A DNA stretch of 48,052 bases from Bacteroidales bacterium (GTDB taxonomy: Bacteria; Bacteroidota; Bacteroidia; Bacteroidales; UBA932), in NCBI GenBank assembly GCA_017626555.1, contig JAGAIM010000142.1:1-48052 (forward strand), written 5' to 3'. Of this stretch, positions 33,001-42,224 are shown piece by piece; positions within the stretch are counted from its first letter, which is position 1; every line of letters starts with the position of its first letter. The position numbers were made by a program, and so were the translations under genes. The notes under the pieces were generated by a model. The model made no database searches and had not been told where the DNA came from. It was given only the letters and a program-made list of their open reading frames with translations.

Positions 33001-33708
33001 TACGGAAGCCGCGTTCCTGAAGTAGCCGAACTTATGCAACTGAGAAGAGACGCTGAAGATGAAGTTGCTATGGCAAATTTCAAAATAATGATTTCAGTAA
33101 AATTCTATCACGCATACTCAGACAATGATGATATCGTCATAAAGACCGGAAGCAAAGAGAGAAGGCTTCCTATGATGAGACAGGAAGGAGGAGCAATGCA
33201 GTCCCTGTGTGATTTTGTAAGGCCTTCAGGCAAAGGCGGACCGTCCGCATTCGGAGTATTTGCCATCAGCGTCAAAGCCAATGATGCACACGAAGAAGGC
33301 TGCTGCTGCCCTGCCTGCAGCAACAGATATGAGGATATGGTGGGGCGCACGGTGAGGATGACTATGGCGGAAGCGGCATCCACCTGGCTGGATAGAAAAC
33401 TAAAAGCAGAAATCAATGAGAATATGAAGATCATCAAGCCTGCTGCCGGCTATTCAAGTTGTCCGGACCATACTCTCAAAGAGGATATTATGAAATTGCT
33501 TCCTGAGGGAGGCAGACTCGGCATAAAACTCACTGAAAGTTTTGGAATGACACCGGAATCCAGCATCTGCGGAATGATATTCATACATCCTGAGGCTGCA
33601 TATCCTGATATCCGCCGCATTTCCCTGCAGCAGTACGAGGATTATGCACAACGCAGGGGTATGGATGAGCAGACTGCACGCCGCTTTCTCAGCCACCTGC
33701 TGAAATAG
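30064..33708 (+). CDS. metH: cobalamin-dependent methionine synthase with a repeat insertion
   Basis: This 1214-residue enzyme transfers the methyl group of methyl-tetrahydrofolate to homocysteine through cobalamin. All four modules are present: homocysteine/zinc domain (about 1-360; zinc Cys in GLNCSLG and GGCCGTTP), folate domain (about 385-640, NVGERTNVAGSRKFARL), B12 cap and Rossmann domains (about 670-900; cobalt-ligand His789 in DVHDIGKN) and the reactivation domain (about 930-1214; RPSGKGG and AAGYSSCPDH). Residues about 197-232 are foreign to the family and encoded by a foldback repeat (30651-30760) that keeps frame. A TATCTTTG box lies at 30034-30041; the ATG at 30064 gives the canonical N-terminus DRILILDGAMGTMIQ. 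Confidence 0.94.
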   Translation: MIDIQNDRILILDGAMGTMIQRYGLTEEDYRRGPFSGCTKELKGNNECLNLTHPEIIKAIHQEYIAAGADIIETNTFSANAISQSEYGCEEFAAEMALEGARIAREAADEAQEIAAKVGLQRKVWVAGSIGPTSKSLSLSPDVADPAFRPYSFDQMKEAYRLQAEALLKGGADILLIETCFDALNVKAALAGIQEIVRERLLTTLAPSQLNWAPPPSRGWQNASSVIQPLPDIPPVIISVSVGDRSGRTLTGQTLEAFYTSVCHYPILAFGLNCSLGAAELMPLVEEIDKWCRCGVSCYPNAGLPNEMGGYDQSPEDMAAQIKAMASKGLVNIVGGCCGTTPTHIRAIADAVKGLDARKLSTDTDNSAKKTLKVSGLEAVEVDVKRNNFTNVGERTNVAGSRKFARLIASGDYESGLQIAAKQIEDGASIIDINMDDAMLDSTREMERFVRYISNEPAVAKAALMIDSSHWDTILAGLENAQGKCIVNSISLKEGEEAFIEKARIIKSFGAAMVVMAFDEEGQATTYGRKIEICDRAYRLLSEKAGISPEDIIFDVNILSIGTGIEEHARYGIDFIEAVRWIKANLPGALTSGGVSNLSFAFRGNNAVREAMHSAFLYHAIKAGLDMAIVNPSMLQVYDEIEPELLKCVEDVIFDTDSQATERLIAKASRMLEEKDSPQSVETSPVKVPLEDRLKEALVKGRSEGLEEDLKEAMEHYGGALSVIEGPLMAGMETVGALFGDGKMFLPQVVKSAKVMRDAVGILEPFMDNDARENEKPKVVIATVKGDVHDIGKNITGIVLACNGFEVCDLGVMVDKETILAKAEDINADIIAVSGLITPSLYQMEEICRDMKARGMAKPLFIGGATTSALHTAVKLAPIYDHVFYGADASAAAVMAKKYILDPETFEKEQHSEQEKIRSLYGSREEKPAAGGWTMLKTGYAAETYAETLPESIPFLELPIDEAMPYFDWKMLHAIWGVKYGSRVPEVAELMQLRRDAEDEVAMANFKIMISVKFYHAYSDNDDIVIKTGSKERRLPMMRQEGGAMQSLCDFVRPSGKGGPSAFGVFAISVKANDAHEEGCCCPACSNRYEDMVGRTVRMTMAEAASTWLDRKLKAEINENMKIIKPAAGYSSCPDHTLKEDIMKLLPEGGRLGIKLTESFGMTPESSICGMIFIHPEAAYPDIRRISLQQYEDYAQRRGMDEQTARRFLSHLLK
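30651..30760. repeat. foldback REP-like element inside metH (copy B)
   Basis: Perfect 17-bp arms (30651-30667 and 30744-30760) enclose TGAC (30668-30671) with GTCA (30739-30742), ACTGGC (30675-30680) with GCCAGT (30730-30735), and two inner hairpins: CCCAG-TTGAA-CTGGG (30686-30700) and CCCCC-TAGCC-GGGGG (30706-30720). The 20 bases at 30706-30725 are the exact reverse complement of 16951-16970. It encodes about 30 extra residues within the metH frame, beginning LLTTLAPSQLNWAPPPS. Confidence 0.85.
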
Positions 33709-33752
33709 CAGAGGAGGACAATCGGCTGAAAATCAAAACATTACCCCTACCA

Positions 33753-33778
33753 CGTGCCGTACAAAGGGGAGCACGCAG
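33753..33778 (+). other. stem-loop in the metF leader
   Basis: CGTGC (33753-33757) pairs with GCACG (33771-33775), with a GGGGA segment in the loop. The 26-base unit shares its ends and 19 of 26 positions with 711-736. It lies in the 112-base metH-metF gap and could modulate metF expression or be a dispersed repeat. Confidence 0.35.
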
Positions 33779-33820
33779 AAGGCACAACAGACTTAAAATC
33801 AAGAACTTACTTATTGCACT

Positions 33821-34804
33821 ATGAAAATATCAGATATATTGGCAGGCAGTACGAAGGCATATCCTTCACTTGAGATAGTACCGCCACTCAGAGGAATGAC
33901 CAAAAATGAACTTTTGGAAAGTATCGCTCCTTTTATGGAGTTCAGTCCCAAATACATTAACGTAACAAGTCATAGGGATGAATTTGAGTTCCGAGCCGAT
34001 GCAGACGGCTCATTCAGCCGGCACCTCGTACGCAACAGGATAAGCGAGACTACGGTATGCGCTGCAATTATGTCAAGATATGATATTGAGACTGTGCCTC
34101 ATATCATCTGTGCAGGCACTACTGCAGAGGAAATCGAAAGCAAACTGGACAATCTCGAATTCCTCGGCATCAACAACATCGTGGCTCTCAGAGGTGACAG
34201 TATGACCGGCGAGAAGCGCTTCACCCCGACTCCGGGCGGCTATAGATATGCCAGCGAACTAGTAGAAGGGATACGTAATTATCAGGGCAGTGCAAGTTAT
34301 CAGAGACGTCGCAAGGTTGAAAAGGATGCATCCGCACAATCGACAACTGAGGACAGATATTTCTGCATAGGCGTGGGCGGCTATCCGGAAAAACATTTCG
34401 AAGCGGCTAATATTGAAACCGACATAGCAAACCTGAAGAAAAAGATCGATGCCGGCGCTGACTATGTGATAACTCAGATGTTCTTTGATAACAAAGTTTA
34501 TTATGATTTTGTCCAAAGGTGCCGACAAGTCGGAATAACAGTTCCTATCATTCCTGGTCTGAAGCCCATTTCAACTGCAAGACAAGTAAATATGCTTCCA
34601 GAGTCATTCTCTTTGGATATACCATTGGAACTGACATCAGAGATAGCGAAGGCTGGAGAAGACAAAGATGCTGTTTACAACATTGGAACTGAATGGTGCA
34701 TCAGCCAATGCAGAGATCTGATTGCACACGGTGTACCTGCCGTTCATTTCTACACAATGGGCAGATCAAATAATATAGTCAGTATCCTTAAGGAATGTTT
34801 CTGA
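33821..34804 (+). CDS. metF: methylenetetrahydrofolate reductase
   Basis: This 327-residue FAD enzyme reduces 5,10-methylene- to 5-methyl-tetrahydrofolate, the methyl donor used by MetH encoded just upstream. Family motifs: SLEIVPP near the N-terminus (active-site Glu region), YINVTSHRDEF, LGINNIVALRGDS, YFCIGVGGYPEKH, DAGADYVITQMFFDN and IPIIPGLKPI. The insert near residues 150-180 (YQGSASYQRRRKVEKDASAQSTT) is somewhat long and polar. The adjacency to metH makes a functional pair; the 112-base gap leaves room for separate control. Confidence 0.95.
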   Translation: MKISDILAGSTKAYPSLEIVPPLRGMTKNELLESIAPFMEFSPKYINVTSHRDEFEFRADADGSFSRHLVRNRISETTVCAAIMSRYDIETVPHIICAGTTAEEIESKLDNLEFLGINNIVALRGDSMTGEKRFTPTPGGYRYASELVEGIRNYQGSASYQRRRKVEKDASAQSTTEDRYFCIGVGGYPEKHFEAANIETDIANLKKKIDAGADYVITQMFFDNKVYYDFVQRCRQVGITVPIIPGLKPISTARQVNMLPESFSLDIPLELTSEIAKAGEDKDAVYNIGTEWCISQCRDLIAHGVPAVHFYTMGRSNNIVSILKECF

Positions 34805-34843
34805 TACATTAAAGAATTAAAATTCAACGCTTTGATATCATTA

Positions 34844-34918
34844 TCGGCAAGGTTGGCAACTATTTTTAAAAATTAGCAATAAATAGGTTGTTTCCTTGCC
34901 GATTTATTAGTATTTTTG
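34844..34918 (+). promoter_or_regulatory. V-type ATPase operon promoter with flanking inverted repeat
   Basis: TTG (34888-34890), a 20-base gap and TATTTTTG (34911-34918) form a consensus promoter about 44 bases before the first ATPase gene. A 9-bp inverted repeat (TCGGCAAGG 34844-34852 with CCTTGCCGA 34894-34902) spans it, the right arm lying between the -33 and -7 boxes. The pair may be the metF terminator, an operator, or both. Confidence 0.5.
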
Positions 34919-34961
34919 CCGAATTAAGGTATAAAATATAACCAAAACTAAATATCCGGAT

Positions 34962-35567
34962 ATGCAGAACAAATTGCAGGAATTGACAGACAAACTCTAC
35001 AACGAGGGTCTGGCAAAAGGAAAGCAGGAAGGCGAAGAACTTCTTGCGAAGGCTAAGGTACAGGCAGAGGAGATTCTTGCCAAGGCTCAGTCCGAGGCAG
35101 AGCGAATCATTGCAACTGCTCAGAAACAGGCAGACGAAATCAAGACAAAGACTGCTTCTGACGTTAAGATGGCATCAAGCCAGAGCATAGCAGCCACAAA
35201 GAAGGACATTGAAAATCTCATCGTCAGCAAAATGACAGTTGAGGCAGTGAAAAAGAATCTCACTTCACCTGACTTCATCAAGGAAATCATCAAGACCGTT
35301 GCTGAGAAATTCACTACCGACGGTCCCGTAGATCTCAACCTTATTCTTCCAGAGTCACTTAAGAATGACCTGGAACCATTTGCCACAAAGGAACTTGCCA
35401 AGATTCTTGGTTCAGGAGTTCAGGCTTCATTCTCAAAGAAAGTGGCAGGAGGTTTCCAGATCGGTCCTAAGGGCGAAGGATGGTTCGTAAGTTTCACAGA
35501 TGAAACATTCAATCAACTCATTTCAGAGTATCTCAGACCAGCAACCAAGAAGATTCTCTTTGGATAA
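34962..35567 (+). CDS. V-type ATPase subunit E
   Basis: This 201-residue peripheral-stalk protein links the catalytic head to the membrane part of the rotary ATPase. The N-terminal two-thirds is a long Ala/Lys/Glu-rich coiled coil (KGKQEGEELLAKAKVQAEEILAKAQ), and the C-terminal domain carries VDLNLILPESLKNDLEPFA and GGFQIGPKGEGWFVSFTDETFNQLISEYLRP, as in NtpE/AtpE. It opens the seven-gene operon E-DUF2764-A-B-D-I-K; its last base is the first base of the next start codon. Confidence 0.9.
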   Translation: MQNKLQELTDKLYNEGLAKGKQEGEELLAKAKVQAEEILAKAQSEAERIIATAQKQADEIKTKTASDVKMASSQSIAATKKDIENLIVSKMTVEAVKKNLTSPDFIKEIIKTVAEKFTTDGPVDLNLILPESLKNDLEPFATKELAKILGSGVQASFSKKVAGGFQIGPKGEGWFVSFTDETFNQLISEYLRPATKKILFG

Positions 35568-36199
35568 TGAACAATTACGTTTACATAATAGCAGGTCTTC
35601 CCGACTTCACTCCGGACTGGAGACAGGGCGAGAAGAGTCTTGACGAATACCTTGAGCAGGTGAGAGAACTTCTGTCAGCAAAAGACAATGAGGTTCTTGA
35701 TTTCATTGTGAAGAGATTCGACAAGGATCAGATCGGCCCAGAACTCTATAAGGAGGCGCTTTCACACAAGATCGGATTCATCAGGGAGTTCTTCCGTTTC
35801 GACCTTGACGTGCGCAACCAGAAAGTCAGGTATCTGAACCAGGCACTGGGCAGAGACGCAGAAAAGGACGTGCTCTCGCTCAGGGATCCTGAAGCAGAAG
35901 AGACCGGCCTTGAACCGGAGCAGCCGGAATTCAAGGAGTCTGCAAAACTGCAGAGCATCCTCGAAGGCCACGATATCCTCTCCAGAGAAAGAGGCATAGA
36001 CGACCTCTACTGGGAGAAGATCGACGAACTCACCCTCTTCGATTATCTCAACTTTGACAAGATCCTAGGAATGATGGTGAAGATGATGATTATCCGCAGA
36101 TGGCTCATCCTCGACGAAGAAACCGGACGTGAGATGTTCAAGAAACTCGTTGATGAGGTGCGTGGCACATTCAAAGGCGTAGAATATAACGAGAAATAA
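35567..36199 (+). CDS. DUF2764 protein of the V-type ATPase operon
   Basis: This 210-residue protein belongs to DUF2764, found almost only in Bacteroidetes-type V-ATPase operons. Visible segments: YVYIIAGLPDFTPDWRQGEKSLDEYLEQVRELL and FFRFDLDVRNQKVRYLNQALGR. No recognisable subunit C gene is in the operon, and the helical composition and position suggest it takes the place of subunit C as the socket of the rotor shaft; this is inference. It overlaps subunit E by one base and is followed 17 bases later by subunit A. Confidence 0.85.
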   Translation: MNNYVYIIAGLPDFTPDWRQGEKSLDEYLEQVRELLSAKDNEVLDFIVKRFDKDQIGPELYKEALSHKIGFIREFFRFDLDVRNQKVRYLNQALGRDAEKDVLSLRDPEAEETGLEPEQPEFKESAKLQSILEGHDILSRERGIDDLYWEKIDELTLFDYLNFDKILGMMVKMMIIRRWLILDEETGREMFKKLVDEVRGTFKGVEYNEK

Positions 36200-36216
36200 C
36201 AAAAACAACAATTGAT

Positions 36217-37968
36217 ATGAAAACAACTGGTAAAGTTACGGGTATCGTTTCCAACCTCGTGACTGTAGAGGCCGACGGACCGGTGTCGCAGAATGAAATC
36301 TGCTACATTACCGTAGGTGACACGAAGCTTATGGCCGAGGTCATCAAGGTGAACGGAAAGAACGCAGCAGTACAGGTATTCGAAAGCACCCGTGGACTCA
36401 AGAACGGTGACATAGTCGAGTTCGAGGACAGAATGCTCGAGGCCACTCTCGGCCCTGGCCTGCTCTCAAGCAGTTACGACGGTCTTCAGAACGACCTCAC
36501 CACAATGACAGGCGTATTCCTCCAGAAGGGAGAGTACACCAACCCTCTCAACCACGAAAAACTTTGGGACTTCACACCGCTTGCAAAACCGGGTGACAAG
36601 GTAGTCGCAGCAGACTGGCTCGGAGAGGTGAAGGAAGGATGGCTTCCTCACAAGATTATGGTTCCGTTCAGTTTCAAGGGCGAATATACTGTAAAGACAG
36701 TCGCTCCTGCCGGACAATACAACATCGACAAGGTGATCGCAGTCCTCACAAACGCTGAAGGCGAGGATGTGGAAGTGACAATGTGGCAGAAATGGCCGGT
36801 TAAGGTAGCCATAAAGGGTTACAAGGACAAGCCTAGGCCATCAAAGATAATGGAAACAGGTGTACGCGCGATCGACACCCTCAACCCTATCGCTGAGGGA
36901 GGTACAGGCTTCATCCCTGGTCCTTTCGGCTGCGGAAAGACAGTGCTCCAGCACGCTATCGCAAAGCAGGGTGATGCAGACGTGATCGTAATGGCAGCCT
37001 GCGGCGAGCGTGCAAATGAGGTTGTGGAGATCTTCGCAGAGTTCCCTGAACTCATCGACCCACATACAGGACGCCACCTGATGGAGCGTACAACCATCAT
37101 CTGCAATACTTCAAATATGCCTGTAGCAGCGCGTGAGGCATCTGTATATACAGCGATGACGATCTGCGAGTACTACCGTGCGATGGGTATGAAGGTACTT
37201 CTCCTTGCCGACTCTACTTCACGTTGGGCACAGGCTCTCCGTGAGATGTCCAACCGTATGGAGGAACTCCCAGGAGCCGATGCGTTCCCTGTCGATCTTT
37301 CTGCCATCATCTCGAACTTCTACGCACGCGCAGGTATGGTCATCCTCAACAACGGTCAGACAGGTGCGGTTACATTCATCGGTACCGTATCTCCAGCCGG
37401 AGGTAACCTCAAGGAGCCGGTGACAGAGTCAACCAAGAAGGCTGCAAGATGTTTCTACGCCCTTGAGCAGAACCGCGCAGACCAGAAGCGCTACCCTGCT
37501 GTCAACCCTATCGATTCATATTCAAAGTATCTTGAGTATCCTGAGATCCGCGAGTATCTCAACGAGACCATTATGCCAGGTTGGGTAGAAATGGTGGAAA
37601 GAGCAAAGAATATCGTACGCAAAGGTAAGGAGGCAAACGACCAGATCAACATCCTCGGTGACGACGGTGTGCCTATGAGTTACCACGAAATCTTCTGGAA
37701 GTCTGAACTTCTCGACTTCGTGATCCTCCAGCAGGATGCATTCGACGACATCGATGCACTCTGCCCTATCGAGCGTCAGAAATATATGCTCGAACTCGTG
37801 ATGGGTATCTGCGAGCGCGACTTCACATTCGAAGACTTCGAGGAGTGCCGCAATTACTTCAAGGAACTTATCAACGCCCTCAGGCAGATGAACTACTCTG
37901 AGTTCAAGAGTGAAAGGTTCTATGAATATCAGGAAAAACTCAATAATCTTCTAAGCAATGGCAAATAA
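36217..37968 (+). CDS. V-type ATPase catalytic subunit A
   Basis: This 583-residue protein forms the three catalytic sites of the V1 head. Walker A is GPFGCGKT (about 235-242), the catalytic Glu lies in GERANEV, Walker B is KVLLLADSTSRWAQALREMSNR, and the non-homologous region specific to V/A-type A subunits is between about 110 and 190. YAEFGY-like F-type features are absent. The final codons overlap the subunit B start by 11 bases. Confidence 0.96.
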   Translation: MKTTGKVTGIVSNLVTVEADGPVSQNEICYITVGDTKLMAEVIKVNGKNAAVQVFESTRGLKNGDIVEFEDRMLEATLGPGLLSSSYDGLQNDLTTMTGVFLQKGEYTNPLNHEKLWDFTPLAKPGDKVVAADWLGEVKEGWLPHKIMVPFSFKGEYTVKTVAPAGQYNIDKVIAVLTNAEGEDVEVTMWQKWPVKVAIKGYKDKPRPSKIMETGVRAIDTLNPIAEGGTGFIPGPFGCGKTVLQHAIAKQGDADVIVMAACGERANEVVEIFAEFPELIDPHTGRHLMERTTIICNTSNMPVAAREASVYTAMTICEYYRAMGMKVLLLADSTSRWAQALREMSNRMEELPGADAFPVDLSAIISNFYARAGMVILNNGQTGAVTFIGTVSPAGGNLKEPVTESTKKAARCFYALEQNRADQKRYPAVNPIDSYSKYLEYPEIREYLNETIMPGWVEMVERAKNIVRKGKEANDQINILGDDGVPMSYHEIFWKSELLDFVILQQDAFDDIDALCPIERQKYMLELVMGICERDFTFEDFEECRNYFKELINALRQMNYSEFKSERFYEYQEKLNNLLSNGK

Positions 37969-39280
37969 GGCATTTCAGAAAACATATACACAACTTGAAG
38001 CCATCACCAAGGCTACAGTTTCGCTGAAAGCGACAGGTGTATCAAACGACGAACTCGCTCTCGTTGACGGCCGCCTTGCTCAGGTGGTTAAGACAAAGGG
38101 AGACCTCGTAACACTCCAGATTTTCTCCGGTACTGAGGGAATCCCTACAAACGCTGAGGTTGTATTCCTCGGTGGAGCCCCTACCCTCAATGTAAGTGAC
38201 GATCTTGCCGGACGTTTCTTCAACGCATACGGCGAGCCTATCGACGGTGGTCCTGTTGTGGAAGGAAAGACAGTGGAGATCGGAGGTCCTTCAGTGAACC
38301 CTTACAAGAGAAAGCAGCCTTCACAGTTGATTCCTACCGGTATCGCCGGCATCGACCTCAACAACACTCTGGTATCAGGACAGAAGATTCCGTTCTTCGC
38401 AGACCCAGACCAGCCATATAATAATGTAATGGCTCAGGTGGCTCTACGTGCGGATGTTGACAAGATCATCCTCGGAGGTATGGGTCTTTCAAACGACGAC
38501 TACCTCTACTTCAAGCACGAATTCGAGGCAGCAGGTGCTCTCGACAAGATCATATCATTCGTGAACACTACAGAGCAGCCTCCTGTGGAGCGTCTCCTTA
38601 TTCCGGATATGGCGCTTACTGCAGCAGAGTATTTCGCAGTGGAGAAGAATGAGAAAGTACTCGTACTCCTTACCGATATGACCCTCTACGCCGATGCGCT
38701 TTCAATCGTGTCTAACCGTATGGACCAGATTCCTTCAAAAGACTCAATGCCAGGTTCACTCTATTCAGACCTCGCGAAGATCTACGAGAAGGCCGTGCAA
38801 CTTCCTGACGGAGGTTCCATCACGATTATCGCTGTGACTACACTCAACGACGGAGATATCACCCACGCGATTCCAGACAACACAGGTTACATCACAGAGG
38901 GACAGTTGTTCCTCCGTACCGACCCGGATTCAGGTAAGGTCATCATCGACCCGTTCCGTTCGCTTTCACGTCTGAAGCAACTCGTACAGGGTAAGAAGAC
39001 CCGTAAGGACCACGGTCAGGTGATGAATGCATCCGTACGTCTCTACGCCGATGCGCAGAACGCAAAGACAAAACTTGAGAACGGTTTCGACCTCAGCGAC
39101 TACGACCTAAGATGTCTTGACTATGCGAAGGCATACGCTACGAGACTTCTTGCGATCGACGTGAACCTCAAGATCGACGAGATGCTTGACACAGCCTGGG
39201 AACTCTTCGGAACATATTTCTCGAAGGCAGAGACCGGTATCAAGCAGGAACTTATTGACACTTATTGGAAAGGTAATTAA
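37958..39280 (+). CDS. V-type ATPase subunit B
   Basis: This 440-residue non-catalytic nucleotide-site subunit alternates with A in the head. It has the family sequence (VDGRLAQVVKTKGDLVTLQIFSGTEGI, QLIPTGIAGIDLNNTLVSGQKIPFF, LLTDMTLYADALSIVSNRMDQIPSKDSMPGSLYSDLAKIYEKA) and lacks a working Walker A loop, as usual. Codon usage is strongly biased, as in subunit A, suggesting high expression. The subunit D gene starts 2 bases after the stop. Confidence 0.96.
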   Translation: MANKAFQKTYTQLEAITKATVSLKATGVSNDELALVDGRLAQVVKTKGDLVTLQIFSGTEGIPTNAEVVFLGGAPTLNVSDDLAGRFFNAYGEPIDGGPVVEGKTVEIGGPSVNPYKRKQPSQLIPTGIAGIDLNNTLVSGQKIPFFADPDQPYNNVMAQVALRADVDKIILGGMGLSNDDYLYFKHEFEAAGALDKIISFVNTTEQPPVERLLIPDMALTAAEYFAVEKNEKVLVLLTDMTLYADALSIVSNRMDQIPSKDSMPGSLYSDLAKIYEKAVQLPDGGSITIIAVTTLNDGDITHAIPDNTGYITEGQLFLRTDPDSGKVIIDPFRSLSRLKQLVQGKKTRKDHGQVMNASVRLYADAQNAKTKLENGFDLSDYDLRCLDYAKAYATRLLAIDVNLKIDEMLDTAWELFGTYFSKAETGIKQELIDTYWKGN

Positions 39281-39282
39281 TT

Positions 39283-39900
39283 ATGGCTATCAAATTCCAG
39301 TACAATAAGACATCTCTGAACAACTTGAACAAGCAACTCAAGATGCGAAAGAATGCCCTCCCTACCCTTAAGAACAAGGAGTCGGCGCTTCGTCTTGAGG
39401 TGAAGAAGGCCAAGGACTATTCGGAGAAACTTATTGAAGATCTTGATGCCGCCCTGAAGAAATACGACTATCTCGCAGCGCTCTGGAACGAGTTCCAGCC
39501 GAATCTGATCTCTATCACCGATGTAGATCTCTACACCGTGAAGGTTGCCGGTGTAAAGACCCCGGCACTGGGTGAGATCAAGTACGAGATCCACGAGTTC
39601 AACGCCTTCAACTGCCCGGCGTGGTATGCGGACGGAGTTGCTATACTCAAGGAACTCTCAAGGCTCGGAATCGAATCGGAGGTCTATCTCGAGAAGGCCC
39701 GTATTCTCGATTTCCAGAGGAAGAAGACCACTCAGAAGGTGAATCTTTATGAGAAGGTGCAGATCCCTGGATATCAGGAGGCAATCAGAAAGATCAAACG
39801 ATATATGGAAGACGAGGAGAACCTCTCCAAGGCTGCTTCCAAGATCGTGAAGAGCAGGCACGCATTAGAAGAAGAGGAGGAGCAGAACAATGATAACTAA
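39283..39900 (+). CDS. V-type ATPase subunit D (central shaft)
   Basis: This 205-residue protein forms the rotating coiled-coil shaft. It starts IKFQYNKTSLNNLNKQLKMRKNALPTLKNKESALRLEVKKAK, the usual left-handed coiled coil, and ends in the paired helix YQEAIRKIKRYMEDEENLSKAASKIVKSRHALEEEEEQ. Its 3' end overlaps the subunit I start by 11 bases. Confidence 0.93.
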   Translation: MAIKFQYNKTSLNNLNKQLKMRKNALPTLKNKESALRLEVKKAKDYSEKLIEDLDAALKKYDYLAALWNEFQPNLISITDVDLYTVKVAGVKTPALGEIKYEIHEFNAFNCPAWYADGVAILKELSRLGIESEVYLEKARILDFQRKKTTQKVNLYEKVQIPGYQEAIRKIKRYMEDEENLSKAASKIVKSRHALEEEEEQNNDN

Positions 39901-41734
39901 AATGACAAAATATTCCTTCGTTCTCCTGAGCGGAGAGAAGGAAGGTTTCCTGGAACAACTTCAGGAACTTGGAGTCGTGGATATCAGCCGTTCTGTCAGG
40001 CCTGTAGATGCCGACTCTTCAGTAATGTTCCACAAGGCGGAAAGAGCAAAAAAGACTCTGGAATTCCTTGAGAGCATTGACTACTCAAAAGATACTGATG
40101 CTGAAGCAATTGCAAAGACGACAGTCAATGTAGAAGGTGATCCTGTGGATTTCATCGAGGAATGCAGGGCAAGACTCACAGAACTACAGGCTTCGATTGC
40201 TGCCGCCGAAAAGCAGTTGAAATTGAGAACTCCTTGGGGTGAATACGACAAGAAAGCCCTGGACGGACTCGACAGCATAGGATATGCAGTGCGATATTAT
40301 ACGGTAGATGCAAAGAAGTTCGACCCTTTATGGGGTGAACTCTACCCTCTTCAGACCGTTTCCGACAACGGCAAGAAGGTATGGTTCGTGACGATAGCAC
40401 CTAAGGGCGAGGCATACAGTTTCCCTGTACAGGAGATTACGGCTCCGGAAGGCACATCAGCCGAAGCGGCAGCCGAAATCGCACGTATAAAGGCTGAGAT
40501 TGTAGAATGCAAGGCCGGACTCCTCAATGCAAAGGACTACATACCCGCTATCAGGGAGGCCTGCAACAATGACCTCGTTGAACTTGACCGATATCTTGCA
40601 AATGAGGCAGGAGAAGGTGCAGCAGAAAACCTCATCACTGTATTTACAGGTTTCGCTCCGTCTGAAAACGATGCGGAACTTGTAGAGGCATTCGACAAGA
40701 TGGGAGTGCTCTACATAAAGGAAGAAGCAGTGAAGGAGGACAATCCTCCAATCAAACTGAAGAACAACTGGTTCACACGTCAGTTCGAGGTCTTTACCGA
40801 AATGTACGGTATGCCTGATTATGATGAGTTTGACCCGACTTCAATAGTTGCGCCATTCTACATTCTCTTCTTCGCTATGTGTATGGGAGATGCAGGATAT
40901 GGACTTGTCCTCATCCTGTTCGGCCTTGCAGTGACAAAGAGATGGCTGAACATCGAGATGTTCAAGAACATAGGACCGATCATCTCCATACTCGGAGCCG
41001 GTACGCTTCTCATAGGTCTTGTCCTGGGAACTGCATTCGGCATCGACCTCTCGGCTGCAGAATGGTATCCTGATGCTATGAAGAAATTTATGGTTACAGG
41101 AGACATAGCGGGATTCCCGGCACAGATGATCCTTGCTTTGGCAATCGGAGTATTCCACATCTGCCTTGCAATGACAGTGAAAGCGATCGGCTACACCAAG
41201 AGATTCGGCTTCAGAGAAACCGTGAGTGCGTGGGGATGGCTTCTGCTCATTGTAGGAGGAATAGTTACAGCATTCCTCGCAATCGGAGGTCTATTGTCAC
41301 CTGTTGCAGTGAAATGGCTCATCATAGTGATCGGAACCGTATCTGCACTTGGCATATACATCTTCAATACTCCGGGCAAGAACCCACTGGCCAATATAGG
41401 TTCTGGATTATGGGACACCTACAATATGGCTACAGGTATCCTCGGTGACGTATTGAGTTACATAAGACTCTATGCTCTCGGACTTGCCGGAGGTATGCTC
41501 GGACAGGCATTCAACATTCTTGGAAATATGATAATCGGTGACGGATTCACAGCGGTCAACTGGCTTCCGTTCCTGCTCATCATACTTTTCGGACACGTCC
41601 TCAACATTGCAATGTCGTGCCTTGGAGCATTCGTACACCCTCTGCGTCTTACTTTCGTAGAGTACTTCAAGAATGCCGGATACGACGGCAAAGGCAAGGA
41701 ATACAACCCGCTTACAAAAGAAAAGAACAATTAA
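39890..41734 (+). CDS. V-type ATPase membrane subunit I (a)
   Basis: This 614-residue stator subunit provides the ion half-channels. The N-terminal cytoplasmic half (1-320) binds the peripheral stalks; the C-terminal half holds about seven to eight membrane helices, beginning IVAPFYILFFAMCMGDAGYGLVLILFG and ending LLIILFGHVLNIAMSCLGAFVHPLRLTFVEYFKNAGY. The conserved Arg that releases ions from the ring lies in YIRLYALGLAGGMLGQAFN. The start overlaps subunit D; a second Met at residue 5 is an alternative. Confidence 0.95.
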   Translation: MITKMTKYSFVLLSGEKEGFLEQLQELGVVDISRSVRPVDADSSVMFHKAERAKKTLEFLESIDYSKDTDAEAIAKTTVNVEGDPVDFIEECRARLTELQASIAAAEKQLKLRTPWGEYDKKALDGLDSIGYAVRYYTVDAKKFDPLWGELYPLQTVSDNGKKVWFVTIAPKGEAYSFPVQEITAPEGTSAEAAAEIARIKAEIVECKAGLLNAKDYIPAIREACNNDLVELDRYLANEAGEGAAENLITVFTGFAPSENDAELVEAFDKMGVLYIKEEAVKEDNPPIKLKNNWFTRQFEVFTEMYGMPDYDEFDPTSIVAPFYILFFAMCMGDAGYGLVLILFGLAVTKRWLNIEMFKNIGPIISILGAGTLLIGLVLGTAFGIDLSAAEWYPDAMKKFMVTGDIAGFPAQMILALAIGVFHICLAMTVKAIGYTKRFGFRETVSAWGWLLLIVGGIVTAFLAIGGLLSPVAVKWLIIVIGTVSALGIYIFNTPGKNPLANIGSGLWDTYNMATGILGDVLSYIRLYALGLAGGMLGQAFNILGNMIIGDGFTAVNWLPFLLIILFGHVLNIAMSCLGAFVHPLRLTFVEYFKNAGYDGKGKEYNPLTKEKNN

Positions 41735-41740
41735 CAATAA

Positions 41741-42199
<459 letters not shown>

Positions 42200-42224
42200 T
42201 ACAAGGGAATATCCATAATAAAAG

